The notes under the pieces: generated by a model
Database searches by the model: none
What the model saw: the letters and a program-made list of their open reading frames with translations, nothing else
What the model was told of the DNA's origin: nothing
Shown: in pieces, positions 45,135 through 57,200 of the stretch
Layout of the letters: each line of letters opens with the position of its first letter
Numbering within the stretch: the first letter of the stretch is position 1
From: Lewinellaceae bacterium
GTDB taxonomy: Bacteria; Bacteroidota; Bacteroidia; Chitinophagales; Saprospiraceae
Assembly: GCA_020636325.1 (NCBI GenBank)
Contig: JACJYC010000012.1
Coordinates: forward strand, 1 to 64,000
Direction: 5' to 3'
Length of the DNA stretch: 64,000 bases
Made by a program: the position numbers and the translations under genes

Positions 45135-48100
45135 TCAGTAATTAAAAAGTTGATTAATGGCTTCCAGGTCTTCCCTGGTCAGATCTTCCGAGCTGTATTT
45201 TCCGGAACCATTTCCGCTTTGCTCGTCAGCGGTGCAGTAATCTATGATCTCCGTCAGGGCCTCTGCATAGGCTTCCCGCAACCGGTGAACGGCGGTTGCC
45301 GGAAACAGGTCGGGGTCAAAACTGAACGATACCCGCAGCCGGCCTTCAGCGACAAGGGAGAGCATATTGATGCCGGATTCCGGTTTTTGTCCGGGGTCCT
45401 GAAGGGATCCCATGGATTCGGATGCCAGCCCGAAGGCGCTTTGGCTGACCTCCTGGTCGAATTGCCCCAGGTAATTGAATGCGATTTCAGGGCGACATGA
45501 CTCGATCCCGTCTCTCCATTCGGGCGGGGAGAGGTAGCGCAAAATGCTGAAGCCGATGCCGTTTCGCGGAATCTGCCGGATGGCATCCCGCATTCGCTCG
45601 ATCTGCCGGGTCATGGTCCAGCCCGCCCCTGATTCAAGCAGGACGGGGTAGAACGAAGTGAACCACCCCACCGTGCGGGTCAGTTGGATGTCCTCGAAAA
45701 GCTCCTCCCTCCCGTGCCCTTCCAGCATGACCCAGGCATGGTTTCGCCCGAAGGTCTGGTAAACGGCCGTCGCCAGGGCGGCCAACAACAGGTCGTTGAT
45801 ATGGGTTCCGAATGCCTGGTGCGCGCTTGAAAGCAATTTTCCGGTACGGTCCGGGTCCAGCAGGATCTCCGGAACAGCCAGGCTGCCGGGTTGCCGTTCT
45901 TCCGGGTGGTAGCCGGGCACGAGGGGTTCGCAACGGCGGGCAGCCATCCGGCGCCAGTATGCGGTTTCGGCCTTGAAGGATGCAGATCGGGCAAACGCCG
46001 CCAACCGGGATGTCCATTGTTGGAAACTCGCTGTTTTTGCCGGCAGAATGGTCTTCCTTTTTCCGGCAGGCGCTTCATAAAGGACGCTCAGGTCTTCGAT
46101 CAGGATCCGCCAGGAGACGGCATCCACAACCAGATGGTGCGCGGCGATCAGCAATCGGTCGCCGTCCGGCATCCGGAAAAGGCCGAATCGTATCAGCGGC
46201 CCTTCTGAAAGGTCAAATCCCTTTTGAAAAGCATCCGCCTCCGTTTCAAGCCGGGTGACAGGGTCCTCTTGATCTGAAAGATCCCGGACGAGGAACCCGA
46301 CACTAAGGTCGACATCTCTGTTCTCCTGGATGATCCCGCGATGGTCAGACCGGAATACCAACCGGAGGGCATCGTGATGGGTTTGCAGTATGCGGAAGAT
46401 CTCCGCGAGTTCGCCGGCATCCAGGCGGCTCTCCGTGGCGAACATGACGGCCTGATTGTAGTGATGGGGCGCGGCCAGATTCCGTTCAAAAAAAGCGTGT
46501 TGGATGGGGGCCAGTTTTACCGTTCCGGTCACAGGCCCCTGATCGGCAAAGGCCGCAACAGGCCGGATGCGCCGGACCATCTGCCAAAGGACAGGGGCTT
46601 CGAACACATCCCGGACCTCCAGTTTGAAGCCCAGCCTGTACAGGCCTGAGGCAACTTGCATGGCGCGAATGGAGTCGCCGCCCAGCGCGAAGAAATCCAG
46701 ATCGAGATCCTGGATATCCCTGCCAAGGACGCGGGTAAACACCCTCGCGGCGGCCTGCTCCATTTCCGTTTCGGGTACCCGGTTACGCTTCTCTTCTGCT
46801 GCCTGCCTTATATCGGGCAAGGGCAATGCCTTCAGATTGGTTTTGCCGTTGGCGATCAGGGGGAAGGCCTCCATAGGCATAATAGAGGCGGGTTGCATAT
46901 ACTCCGGCAACCGCTCTTTCAGGAACCGGGCCAATTCCCCGGTCTTCGGTTGATCGTTAAAAATGACATAGGCGACGATAACGGGGTCCGGTTTTCCGGG
47001 GATAGCGGTTACTGCAGCGTCCCGGGTCTCCGGAAAACGCCGGATGGTCTGGTCGATCTCGCCCAGTTCGATCCGGTACCCCCTGATCTTCACCTGGAAG
47101 TCGATCCGGCCGATGAATTCGATCTGACCGTCGGGCAGCCATCGGGCCAGGTCGCCGGTGCGGTACATCTTTTTGCCGGGTTCAAAGGGGTTGGTCACGA
47201 ATTTTTCCCGGTTCAGGTCGGGTTTGTTCAGGTATCCTTTAGCCAATCCGATACCCGATATGCAAAGTTCGCCGGGAATGCCGATACCCACCTGGTTCAT
47301 ACCCTTATCCAGAATATAGATCTTGTGGTTGCGGATGGGCTTTCCGATAACTGTACCCTGGCAGGCCTCTTCCCAGGCCTCTCTATCCTCAGGGCCGGCA
47401 AGGCTGAAGTACCGTTGAACGATGCCTACTGTCGCTTCGGTCGGACCGTATTCATCCATGAACCGGGTCGGATGAGGATGATACCGGACAAACCGGCGGA
47501 CATCATCCATCCGGATTTTCTCGCCGCCCAGAAAGAGGAAACGCAGGCGCATATGTCTGCCGCCGGATTCAAACCGCGGATCATGTACGACCAGATTTAG
47601 GACCGTCGGCGTCAGATTCAGGATAGTGATGCCGTTGTCGATCAGGAGACGGATCAGCTCCGCAGCGTCCAGATAGGCATTCTCGGGCAAAATCGTCAGT
47701 TCGATGCCCGCAACCAGCGCGGGCCAGAACATGGCGTAAGCATGGTCAAATGCGAGTGAGGACAGCAGGATAGCGCGATCCGAAGGCCCGATTTCGTACC
47801 GGCTCACCATCATATCCGCATAGTGAGCGAGCGAGAGATGCCGGATCTGCACCCCTTTAGGCGTACCGGTTGAACCGGAAGTGTAAATGGTATAGGCGAT
47901 ATCCTGCGGATATACGGTTGCGGGCAAAGCCTTCAAAGGTTCGTCTTCCAATTCGTATTCGCGGAAAGGTCTGGCCGGGCACGGCAGGTTTTCGTATCCG
48001 GCGACCCACTCATCCACCACCAGCAATGGCGCAGCACAGTCGCTCAACATGAAACGCATCCGTTCAAGCGGGACGTTCCGGTCAACGACCAGGAAGGAAC

Positions 48101-51100
48101 TGCCGGTTTTCAGAATACCCAATATAGTCGCTACGACCCAGGGCGATCGCTCCATCTTCAAGGCGACGATGTCTCCCGCCTTCACACCGCACCTCCGCAC
48201 CAGGAAAGCGGCAAACAGATCGGATTCGCGGTCCAGTTTTCCATAATCCCATCGCATATCCCTGAACCGGATGGCAGGCGCATTCGGATGCTTGCCGGCA
48301 TGAGCCCGGAAAAAGTCCAGGACCGTACCGGGTTTGAACGGGGCTTCGGTCCGGTTGACCTGGCGCAAAAAGTCGATCTCCGGTTCGGTGATGACGGATA
48401 AGGAATCGACCGGTTTTTCGGGGCCGGTGGCCGCTTCTTCCGCCAAAGTCATGAAATGCGCGGCCACCCGCCCGATGAACTCCTCGCTGTATTTTTGCCG
48501 GTCGAATTGCAGTTTGACCCGGATGCGGTCAGTGGGAACCACTACCACGCTCAGGTCGTAATTGGTGTGTTCATAGCTCTCCGCGTCTTCAATTTCCCAG
48601 CCGACAGGGTCTTCTCCGGCCGCTCCGGAGGCGGTCACTGCGGGCAGGTTCTCAAACACAAAAACGTGGTTGATCAGTTTCTGCCGGGGCACTGAAAGCT
48701 GCTGGATTCCGGACAGAGAAAGATGGTGGTGGTCTGTTGCCGTCAGCGCTTCCGCCTGCTGCTGTCCGACCAGCTCCCCAAAGCGCGTTTCCGGCGAGAA
48801 GGATACCCGGACCGGGACGGTATTGATAAAGAGGCCGGTCATGGATTCGATCCCCTCCACCTGCGGGGAACGGCCTGAAACCGTCAGCCCGAAAACGGCA
48901 TCTGCCCGGTTATTGTATTTGCAAAGCAGAATCCCCCAACAGGTCTGCAGGAACGTGCCCGGCGTGATGCGTTTGTCGCGGCAATATCCGTATATCCGAT
49001 CGGTGCTTTCCCGGGAAAAATGGAAAACGGATGATGCCATATCAGGATCGCCATCAGGATCCGGGGCCGCCGTTTTTTCGGTCAGCCCTACGGGGGTTTC
49101 ATACCCCTCCAGATAGTTCTTCCAGTAATTTTCGGATGCTGTCCGGTCCTGTGCAATCAGCCACCTGATATAATTGCGGTATTGGATTACGGGCTGCAAC
49201 ACAGGAAGGTTGCCCGCTTTCAGCCCACTGTAGATCGCCTTGAATTCGGCTGCCAGCAGGCCGAAACACCATCCGTCCATCAGGATATGGTGGCTGCTCC
49301 AGATCAAAAATCCCGTATCGGTATCGGTGGTGACGAGCGCCACCCGAAGCAAGAGATCAGCAGTCAGGTCAAACCCATTCGCCCTGTCGTTTTCCAGGAA
49401 ATGCCGGATAAACTCCTGACTGACCGCCATTTTGCAGGCCGCGCGGTGAATCTTCAAGGTTCGTTTTTGAAGGACGACCTGGATATTTCCGGAGGCCAGC
49501 CGGTGATTGAATACCGTGCGAAGGATATCGTGCCGGCTGATCAGCCGGTTCAGGCTTTCCTCGATATAATCCGGATGCAGATCACCCTTTATCTGGTAAA
49601 CGACCTGATAGAAATAGGCTCCCGACTGCGGGTGCATCAGGTGGTGAAAAAGCATTCCCTCCTGAAGCGGAGCGAGCGGGTAAGCGTCGCTGACCTGCAG
49701 TCCGAGGTCTTTGTAATGGTCCACGACCGCTTCAAGTTCTTCGGCGGGCATGCGCTCCCAGGTCAGGTCGCTCGGGGTGAGAATCCTCCGGTCGACACCT
49801 GAAAGTAACCCGTCCAGATCACCAAGTCGCTGCTGAAAAGCCCGGGACAGGGATTCGACATCCTCCGGTTGGATAACAGCGCCGTCAAACCGCAGATGGA
49901 CCTGCAAACACCCTTTATCCACCGCTGCCGAAACCGACAGGGCAAAGGGCGGTTTTTCAACGCCGCTGTCCGAAAGGCCGGTATATTCATCCACTTCCCT
50001 GGGTCCGGATGGATCGGTTTCCTGCGCTTCGAACCGACCGAGATAATTGAACAGAATTTCCGGCCCGGAAAATCCGGACCAATCCGGTTTGCCGGCATAC
50101 AAGTGACGCGCCATCCCGAATCCGATGCCGTTGTCGGGTACATTTCTGAGTTCGTCCTTGATGGAGGCGAGCAATTTACCCGGATCGCCTGCCGGGATGT
50201 TTACCATAACCGGATACATGGCCGTAAACCAACCTACTGTCCGGCTGATATTGAGATGCGGCAGGATATTTGCCCGGCCGTGGCTTTCCAGCATGACGGA
50301 GAAGCCGCTACTCTCCCAGACGTCCCTGACCGACAAGGCAAAGGCGGTCAGGAGCATTTCCGCCGCGTCCGCGCCGTAAACGCGCAGTCCGGCGGCAATC
50401 AACCGTTCCCACAATGCCGGATCAATGGTAAAGGTTTCCACCCCGTTGGCTGAGGGGGCGCCGTCCATTTTTGGCCAGGGCGGATTCAGTCTGAAACGCT
50501 CCAGGCGCCATTGTTCCAAACCGGAGGTGAATGCGGCTTTTCCCACATGTTGCACCAGGCCTTCCGCCCAGGCTTTGTAGCTGTCGGTTTTCAAAGGGAG
50601 CGTTAAAGGTGAATTTTGCTGCCAAAGCTCAAACAGGGTGTGCAGGTCTTCCAGAAGGATGCGCCAGGAAATACCGTCGATGACCAGATGATGGATGACC
50701 AGCAACAGCCGGTCTTCCTTATCTCCGATGAACAAAGCAGCGGCCATTAACGGCGGCCGGTCCAACCGGATGCTTTGCTGGATCTCGTCGCAAATGCGGT
50801 CGCGCCGCGAGGCGGCTTCCGGGTCTGACCGCAGGTCGAAGACCTCCAGCCTGGGTTCGAGATCTTCGGGGTGGATGATTTGCCGGATGCCCCCGCGGTT
50901 GTCTGTTTCGCAGGCGGCCCGGAGCATATCGTGGTGGACAAGCAGTTCTTTGAGTATGCGCCTGACCGCTGCCTCCGGAACCGGATCGGGCAGCAGGAAC
51001 ATAGCGCTGTGGTTAAAGTGGTTCGGGTCCCGAAGGCCCATTGCAAAAAATTCGTGCTGAATGGGGGTCAGGGGTACTTCGCCTGTAACGGCATCCTGAG

Positions 51101-54100
51101 GGATTGAAGCACGGAGCGGTTTCATTTGCAAGGCCATCTCCCCGATCACCGGGTGATCAAAAACATCCCTGACCGTCAGGTCAAAGCCGTTTCTGTAAGC
51201 CCTGGAGACCAATTGAATCGCCTTTATGGAATCCCCGCCGAGCGCGAAGAAATCGCTGCCGGCGGTCGTGTGCTGCTTGTTCAGTATTTCGCCGAGCAAC
51301 CCGCAGAGCAATTGTTCAGCAGGTGTCAAAGAGCCTTGCCCTTGTATTCCCACATCGCTATCCGGGTCGGGAATGATCAGTTTACGGCGATCCACTTTGC
51401 CGGCGGCATTCAACGGGAAAGCGTCCATGCGAATGAAAACAGCCGGCACCATATATTCCGGCAGGGCAACGCTGAGCTGTTTCCTCAAGGTTGTCGCGCG
51501 CAGGTGTTTGTCCCCGGTCCACCAGGCCACGATCTGTACCCGGTCCTCTTTTCGGACGGCTTGCACAAAGGCATCCTCGACTCCGTCGACACGGCGCAGT
51601 TGCCATGCGATTTCAGCCGGTTCCACCCGGATTCCCCGGATTTGCACCTGGTCGTCCATTCTGCCCAAATACTCCAATTCTCCGAGTCGGTTCCACCTGC
51701 CGAGGTCGCCGGTCCGGTAGAGGGTTTGCTCGAATACATTCCTGGCAAACGGGTTATTCACGAATTTTTTTGCGGTCAGGTCCGGATCCTGGAGGTATCC
51801 GTCCGCAACGCCGATTCCGGCTATGCAGATTTCACCGGTGAATCCGTCGGGCACCAATTCCAGATATGGGTTGAGGATATAAACAGCCGTGTTTTCAAAT
51901 GGCTTTCCGATCGGGATTCCGGATTTTTCCCGGTATTCTTCCAACCGGCCGGCTTCAAGCCGATGGAAAGTGGCGCCGATGCAGGATTCCGTAGGACCGT
52001 AGCCGTTGAAAACCGATCTGGCACTCAATAACTTGGCGGCATCTTCCGCAAGGACGGCCTCTCCTGTAGAAATGATCTTTTGCAAGGCGGGAAAATCCGA
52101 TTCCTGTGCGATGAGGCGAAGCATGGCCGGCGGGAAAATGGCTGCCGTAACACCATGGTTTTCCATCAACTGCGCCAGTTTGGACAGGTTCTGTTTGACT
52201 GCGGCAGGCGCTATGACGATCTGGCCGCCGGCCGCCAGGGGCATGCCGGTTTCCACCAGGGAGGCATCGAAGGCCAACGCAGCCATGTGCAGGACCCGGT
52301 CCTCTTTTCCGATACCGATATAGCGATTGTGAAACAGGATCCGGTCGGCCAGGCTTTCGTGCCGGATGGGCACCCCTTTGGGGATCCCCGCCGTACCGGA
52401 AGTGAAAATGATATAGGCCGTCGAACGCGGGTCGGCCTGCGTGTCAACAGGAGAATGATCCTGGTCGATCAGGTCTTCTACGGCAACCGCCAAATCAGGC
52501 AAAACCGTACCTGAGGTCAAAAGGGCTTTGGCGGAGAGTATTTGTTTCAACCCTGCGGCTTCCGCAATGTATGCGATTCGCTCCGCAGGCAATCCGGGCT
52601 CAATCGGCACATAGGCGGCTGCGGCCTTCCAGATCCCCAGCATGCAGGCGACCGAATACACGGAGCGGTCCTGGCATACCCCCACCCTGTCTCCGGGTGA
52701 GATCCCTCCGACGGATTGCAACCAACCGGCTATCCGTTTCGACAAGGTATCCAGACCGGCGTAGGTGTAGTTTCGCCCCATGTCAGTCACTGCGGTTGCG
52801 CCGGGATATCTTTCGGCGTTTTGTTCAAAAATCGTCAGGAGGTGCAAGGGTTCCGGCCGGACCAATCGGGGCGGATTCCTTTCGAGCAGGTCCTTTCGTT
52901 CGGCCCCGGTAATCAGCGCGACAGATTGCAGGGGCAGCAACGGGTCGCGTACCGACTGCTCCAGGATGTGTTTGAAATGCGATCGCAGCGCTTCTATCTT
53001 TCCGGCTGGAACAGACCGGGCATTGAAGTTGAATTTTATGGTAATGTCCCGGTTGGGAAGAACGATGAGGTTGAAGTCGTAATTTGTCTGGGAGAAGCCC
53101 GAAATTATTTCGGCGTCCGGCAACGCCCGCCCCCCGGCAGGGTCGGCTTCCGGTTCTTCTTCCGGGTTTACGCCGGGGAAATTCTCGAATATGAACAGGT
53201 GGTCGATCAGGCGCGCTCCATCATTCGGGAGGGATAATATTTCAGACAGGGACAGGTAATTGAAGGACTCCTGGCGGAGCTGATCACTTTGCAGGCCTGC
53301 TGCCGTTTCCAGGAAAGAGGCCGACTGAGCGAACCGGATCCGGACCGGCAGGGTATTGATGAACAAGCCCATTATCCGTTCGATGCCGGGCACTTCTGCC
53401 GGCCGGATGGCGACGACCTGCCCGAAGGCGATATCGTCAGATCCGGTTAATTTGCCGACCAGGATGCCCCAAACAGTCTGCAACCACCTGTTTACCGTGA
53501 GTTTATGGAAATTCGCGGCATTGCGAAGCCGGTCGGAAAAATCCCCACCCAGGTTCAGTTCGAGTTCTGCGTTCAGGTAATCCCCATTACCGGCGCCTTC
53601 GGTGAAAAGTTTGCTGCCGGGCTCAATATCCGCCAGGTAGCCCCGCCAGTAATCCAGCGCCGCATCTTTGGATTGATTGCCGATCCAGTCGATGAATTTC
53701 CGGTAACCCGGCACGGCAGGCAGGTCCGGTGAAAGGCCTTCAGCCAGTTGTTGATAAATAGTGATGAATTCCTGAAGCAAGGTATTGCCGCACCATCCGT
53801 CCAAAATGATATGATGGTGGCACCAGATTATGCCGTATTCCCCGGGAGCCAAACGGAAAGCGGCCACCCTGAGCAAGGCATCCCGGCCGAGGTCGAAATT
53901 CCGCTCCCGGTCGCCGGCCGCATATTCGGCCAGGCGAGCCTCCGCCTCACCTGATGCCAGTCCTGCCCAGTCCTCAAAATGGAATTCCGGCTCCCTGGTC
54001 CTCAGGACCGCCTGGAGCAGCACGTCGGCTTTTTTGTGGTTGAAGACAGTCCGCAGCGCTTCATGCCGCTCCATGAGCAATCCGAGCCCCTTGCTGAGCA

Positions 54101-54245
54101 TCGGAACCTTCAGCTCACCCTTCACTTTGAACACTTTCTGGCTGATATAAGCAGATGAACCCGCTTCTGACAACGAATGAAAGTAGATCCCCTCCTGGAG
54201 GGGTGAAAGGCGATAAATATCCTGAATATTTTGGGTCTTTAACAT
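45135..54245 (-). CDS. NRPS-2: C-A-PCP-E-C-A-PCP-E
   Basis: A 3036-aa two-module synthetase. The ATG at 54245 is used; a TTG eight codons upstream is possible. Order: C (HHHIILDGW), A (IFTSGTAGIPKG), PCP (GGDSI), E (HHLVIDGISW), C (HHILMDGW), A (IYTSGSTGTPKG), PCP (GGDSI), E (HHLVVDAVSW). Both modules therefore deliver D-residues, and GGDSI carrier motifs agree with a following E domain. Specificity codes read by eye: A-1 DAVIITGIG and A-2 DHANFGEVG; neither is one I recognise. The gene lies 16 bp after NRPS-1. Confidence 0.95.
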   Translation of the reverse strand: MLKTQNIQDIYRLSPLQEGIYFHSLSEAGSSAYISQKVFKVKGELKVPMLSKGLGLLMERHEALRTVFNHKKADVLLQAVLRTREPEFHFEDWAGLASGEAEARLAEYAAGDRERNFDLGRDALLRVAAFRLAPGEYGIIWCHHHIILDGWCGNTLLQEFITIYQQLAEGLSPDLPAVPGYRKFIDWIGNQSKDAALDYWRGYLADIEPGSKLFTEGAGNGDYLNAELELNLGGDFSDRLRNAANFHKLTVNRWLQTVWGILVGKLTGSDDIAFGQVVAIRPAEVPGIERIMGLFINTLPVRIRFAQSASFLETAAGLQSDQLRQESFNYLSLSEILSLPNDGARLIDHLFIFENFPGVNPEEEPEADPAGGRALPDAEIISGFSQTNYDFNLIVLPNRDITIKFNFNARSVPAGKIEALRSHFKHILEQSVRDPLLPLQSVALITGAERKDLLERNPPRLVRPEPLHLLTIFEQNAERYPGATAVTDMGRNYTYAGLDTLSKRIAGWLQSVGGISPGDRVGVCQDRSVYSVACMLGIWKAAAAYVPIEPGLPAERIAYIAEAAGLKQILSAKALLTSGTVLPDLAVAVEDLIDQDHSPVDTQADPRSTAYIIFTSGTAGIPKGVPIRHESLADRILFHNRYIGIGKEDRVLHMAALAFDASLVETGMPLAAGGQIVIAPAAVKQNLSKLAQLMENHGVTAAIFPPAMLRLIAQESDFPALQKIISTGEAVLAEDAAKLLSARSVFNGYGPTESCIGATFHRLEAGRLEEYREKSGIPIGKPFENTAVYILNPYLELVPDGFTGEICIAGIGVADGYLQDPDLTAKKFVNNPFARNVFEQTLYRTGDLGRWNRLGELEYLGRMDDQVQIRGIRVEPAEIAWQLRRVDGVEDAFVQAVRKEDRVQIVAWWTGDKHLRATTLRKQLSVALPEYMVPAVFIRMDAFPLNAAGKVDRRKLIIPDPDSDVGIQGQGSLTPAEQLLCGLLGEILNKQHTTAGSDFFALGGDSIKAIQLVSRAYRNGFDLTVRDVFDHPVIGEMALQMKPLRASIPQDAVTGEVPLTPIQHEFFAMGLRDPNHFNHSAMFLLPDPVPEAAVRRILKELLVHHDMLRAACETDNRGGIRQIIHPEDLEPRLEVFDLRSDPEAASRRDRICDEIQQSIRLDRPPLMAAALFIGDKEDRLLLVIHHLVIDGISWRILLEDLHTLFELWQQNSPLTLPLKTDSYKAWAEGLVQHVGKAAFTSGLEQWRLERFRLNPPWPKMDGAPSANGVETFTIDPALWERLIAAGLRVYGADAAEMLLTAFALSVRDVWESSGFSVMLESHGRANILPHLNISRTVGWFTAMYPVMVNIPAGDPGKLLASIKDELRNVPDNGIGFGMARHLYAGKPDWSGFSGPEILFNYLGRFEAQETDPSGPREVDEYTGLSDSGVEKPPFALSVSAAVDKGCLQVHLRFDGAVIQPEDVESLSRAFQQRLGDLDGLLSGVDRRILTPSDLTWERMPAEELEAVVDHYKDLGLQVSDAYPLAPLQEGMLFHHLMHPQSGAYFYQVVYQIKGDLHPDYIEESLNRLISRHDILRTVFNHRLASGNIQVVLQKRTLKIHRAACKMAVSQEFIRHFLENDRANGFDLTADLLLRVALVTTDTDTGFLIWSSHHILMDGWCFGLLAAEFKAIYSGLKAGNLPVLQPVIQYRNYIRWLIAQDRTASENYWKNYLEGYETPVGLTEKTAAPDPDGDPDMASSVFHFSRESTDRIYGYCRDKRITPGTFLQTCWGILLCKYNNRADAVFGLTVSGRSPQVEGIESMTGLFINTVPVRVSFSPETRFGELVGQQQAEALTATDHHHLSLSGIQQLSVPRQKLINHVFVFENLPAVTASGAAGEDPVGWEIEDAESYEHTNYDLSVVVVPTDRIRVKLQFDRQKYSEEFIGRVAAHFMTLAEEAATGPEKPVDSLSVITEPEIDFLRQVNRTEAPFKPGTVLDFFRAHAGKHPNAPAIRFRDMRWDYGKLDRESDLFAAFLVRRCGVKAGDIVALKMERSPWVVATILGILKTGSSFLVVDRNVPLERMRFMLSDCAAPLLVVDEWVAGYENLPCPARPFREYELEDEPLKALPATVYPQDIAYTIYTSGSTGTPKGVQIRHLSLAHYADMMVSRYEIGPSDRAILLSSLAFDHAYAMFWPALVAGIELTILPENAYLDAAELIRLLIDNGITILNLTPTVLNLVVHDPRFESGGRHMRLRFLFLGGEKIRMDDVRRFVRYHPHPTRFMDEYGPTEATVGIVQRYFSLAGPEDREAWEEACQGTVIGKPIRNHKIYILDKGMNQVGIGIPGELCISGIGLAKGYLNKPDLNREKFVTNPFEPGKKMYRTGDLARWLPDGQIEFIGRIDFQVKIRGYRIELGEIDQTIRRFPETRDAAVTAIPGKPDPVIVAYVIFNDQPKTGELARFLKERLPEYMQPASIMPMEAFPLIANGKTNLKALPLPDIRQAAEEKRNRVPETEMEQAAARVFTRVLGRDIQDLDLDFFALGGDSIRAMQVASGLYRLGFKLEVRDVFEAPVLWQMVRRIRPVAAFADQGPVTGTVKLAPIQHAFFERNLAAPHHYNQAVMFATESRLDAGELAEIFRILQTHHDALRLVFRSDHRGIIQENRDVDLSVGFLVRDLSDQEDPVTRLETEADAFQKGFDLSEGPLIRFGLFRMPDGDRLLIAAHHLVVDAVSWRILIEDLSVLYEAPAGKRKTILPAKTASFQQWTSRLAAFARSASFKAETAYWRRMAARRCEPLVPGYHPEERQPGSLAVPEILLDPDRTGKLLSSAHQAFGTHINDLLLAALATAVYQTFGRNHAWVMLEGHGREELFEDIQLTRTVGWFTSFYPVLLESGAGWTMTRQIERMRDAIRQIPRNGIGFSILRYLSPPEWRDGIESCRPEIAFNYLGQFDQEVSQSAFGLASESMGSLQDPGQKPESGINMLSLVAEGRLRVSFSFDPDLFPATAVHRLREAYAEALTEIIDYCTADEQSGNGSGKYSSEDLTREDLEAINQLFNY

Positions 54246-54261
54246 AAGATTACGGTTCGGC

Positions 54262-57200
54262 CTACTCAAAAAAATCCTGGTATTCTTCCAGTGAAAGCCC
54301 TTTATACCCCAGATCGCTCGGCGTTAAAGCCGGGCCTTCCTGTGCCATGCAGTGACGGATCAGGTCGGTCAGGGTCTGGTGATAATGCCCGCTGAGCGCC
54401 TGGATCTCCTCGCGGCTGAAGCAAGCCGTATCGAACCGGATCTCGATTTCCAGTCGTCCTCCCCTGACCATGCCTGAAAAAGCAAGGGCAAAATCCGGCA
54501 CTTCATCCGGATGGCGCGTATCGCCATGGTATTCGTCCAGTATCGAAAATTCGGACTCCATTTCGGGTTGCTCAAACTGGCCCCAGTAATTGAAGACGAT
54601 ATCCGGGCGGATTTCAGGCGACCACTGCAACAGGTCGGGGCGCAGGTAAGCGGCGATACCGAAGCCGACGCCCCGGTTGGGCACGCTGCGCAGCATTTCC
54701 TTGGTAGTCACCAGTACGCCGGACAGATGGGTGTTGTCCGTCCCTCCGTTCAGCAAAACGGGAAAGACAGCAGTAAACCACCCCACGGTGCGGTTGATAT
54801 TGAGGTCTTTGAGAATGTCTTCCCGTCCGTGTCCTTCCAACATGACCGCGAGTTTGTCTTCGCGGAAAGTGAGCCGCCAGGCCGCCGCAAGCGCAGCCAG
54901 CAGAAAATCGTTGATGTCCGTATTATAAACTTTATGGACCGGCCCGATCAGTTGCTTTGTAGCGGCCTCCTCCAGTTCCATAAATAAATGATCCCGGGCC
55001 CCGGAGGCTATTGATGATGTTTTATTGGCCGGGGCTTTTTCCAGGTCGCCGCAGATCTTCCTCCAAAATTGAATTTCCTGTTCGAAATCCCGGCTGCGAC
55101 TGTACCTGACCAATCCTTCCGACCACGATTTGAAGCTGTTGGTCTTCAGCGGAAGCGACGGTGTACGGCCTGCGACGGCGTCGGCATAAAGGCGGTTGAG
55201 GTCTTCCAGGAGGATCTGCCAGGAGATGCCGTCAACCAGCAGGTGGTGGATAATCAGCAGAATCTGATCTTCCTTCTTTCCCTTGAAAAGGATGGTGCGC
55301 ATCAGCGGCGGTTCTCCCAGCAGCAGGCTTTCCTGGGCCTTGCCGGACTCGCCAAGCCGGATCACTTCCGGGTTATCGGCGTCTTTCAGGTCAATGGTCC
55401 TGAAATGAGGGCGAACGGCGTCCCCGTAGTTGTATTGCTTATAGGTATCCCCGTCCGGTACGAACCCCAACCGGAGTGCGTCGTGGTGGAGCAGGAGCTG
55501 TTCCAGCACGCGGTACAAAATACCGGGATCCACCGGAGTGGCGGAGCTGATCAAAACCGAGTGATTGTAATGATGGGGAAAGCGCAGGCCGCGTTGAAAA
55601 AAGTCGATTTGTATCGGCGTTAGCGGCACGCGCCCTTCCACGATTCCCTGTGAGGGCAATACCCTTACCGGCCGCATGCACCTGGCCATTTGTTCGAGGA
55701 CCGGGAAAGCGAATACTTCCTTCACATCCAGCTTGAACCCCTGGTTAAACAACCTGGAACAAAGCTGGATAGCCTTTATGGAATCTCCGCCCAGCCAGAA
55801 AAAATCCTCCTGGCCGGACAAAGCGGTCTTGCCCATCAATTCGCCGGCCAGTTTGTATAATATTTTTTCCTCCGGAGAACCTGTCTGGTCGTCGGCTGAT
55901 GCGGCGATAACCGGTGCGAATACCGGAGGCAAACGTTTCCGGTCGATTTTCCCGTTAGCGGTAAGCGGCCATTCGTCCACCTGGATGAGATGTCCCGGCG
56001 CCATATATCGGGGTAATTGCCTGCGAAGGAACGACTGGATCGCTGAGGTGTCCATCCGCTCCCCGGCGGTGAAATACCCGACCAAGCCCTGAAATCCTTC
56101 CTCCCCGGCGGCCACGACCACTGCGGCATGCTGCACCCCGGGATAGGCTTTCAGCATGTGTTCCACCTCGCCGGGCTCTACCCGGTAGCCGTTGATCTTG
56201 ACCTGATTGTCCTTGCGGTCCAGGAACTCTATTTGCCCCCCCGAAAGGTATCTGACCCGATCGCCGGTCCTGTATATCCATTCCCCTTCCCGGAAGGGGT
56301 CTTCAACGAATTTATCCCGGATACCCGCATCCGTATATCCCAGTGCGAGGCAAAGGCCGCCGACACAGAGTTCTCCGGGAACGCCGGTTCCGCAAGGTTG
56401 GAGGTTGCCGTCCAGCACGTAGACGCGGGTGTTGGCGATGGGACGGCCGATCACCGGTCGTTCGGAGAAAGCTTCCAGTTTCATTCTTTCAAGATCGCCG
56501 GTCAATTCGCCGCCCCGCAACGAGAAGGATTGGGTCAGCACTCCGATGGTCGTCTCCGTCGGCCCATAGTGGTTGAGGAAGACCGTATCCTTGGGTCCGA
56601 ACCGGTAGTATCGGCTGATATCTTCCGGTCGGATCTTTTCACCGCCCAGCACCACCAGCCGCAATTTCAGGTCGGGCGCCAATTGTTCGAAACTGAGGTC
56701 ATCCGTGAGCAGGTAAAAATGGGAAGGCGTCAGTTTGATGTAGCTGACCGACTCCCTTACAAGCAGTTCCAGCAGCGCTGCAGGATCGAGATAGGGATCT
56801 TCATCGCACAGGTGCAGGCATCCGCCGTTCAACAGGATGGGCCACAGGGCCGTATAAGACAAATCATAGGCGATCGAGGAAAACAGTACCGATTGGTCGT
56901 CAGGCGTCAATGCGTGTTTTTCGGAGAACCAGCTGACATAGTTCACCAATGCGCGGTTGGGGATCCTTACCCCTTTAGGAACACCCGTTGATCCTGAGGT
57001 GAAAATCGTGTAAATCACGTCTCCCGAACCTGCCGTATCCGGCGGGTTGGAGAGGGGGTAATCTTGCAGGTCGGCATCCCCCGGGATCAGGACCGGCAAA
57101 TCACCAAAACCATGGTCTCTGTTATCCGTGATCGTCAATGCAGGCTGTGCAGCCAGAAGCACGGATCGTTTTTTATCCGTCGGAAAATGGACGTCAACCG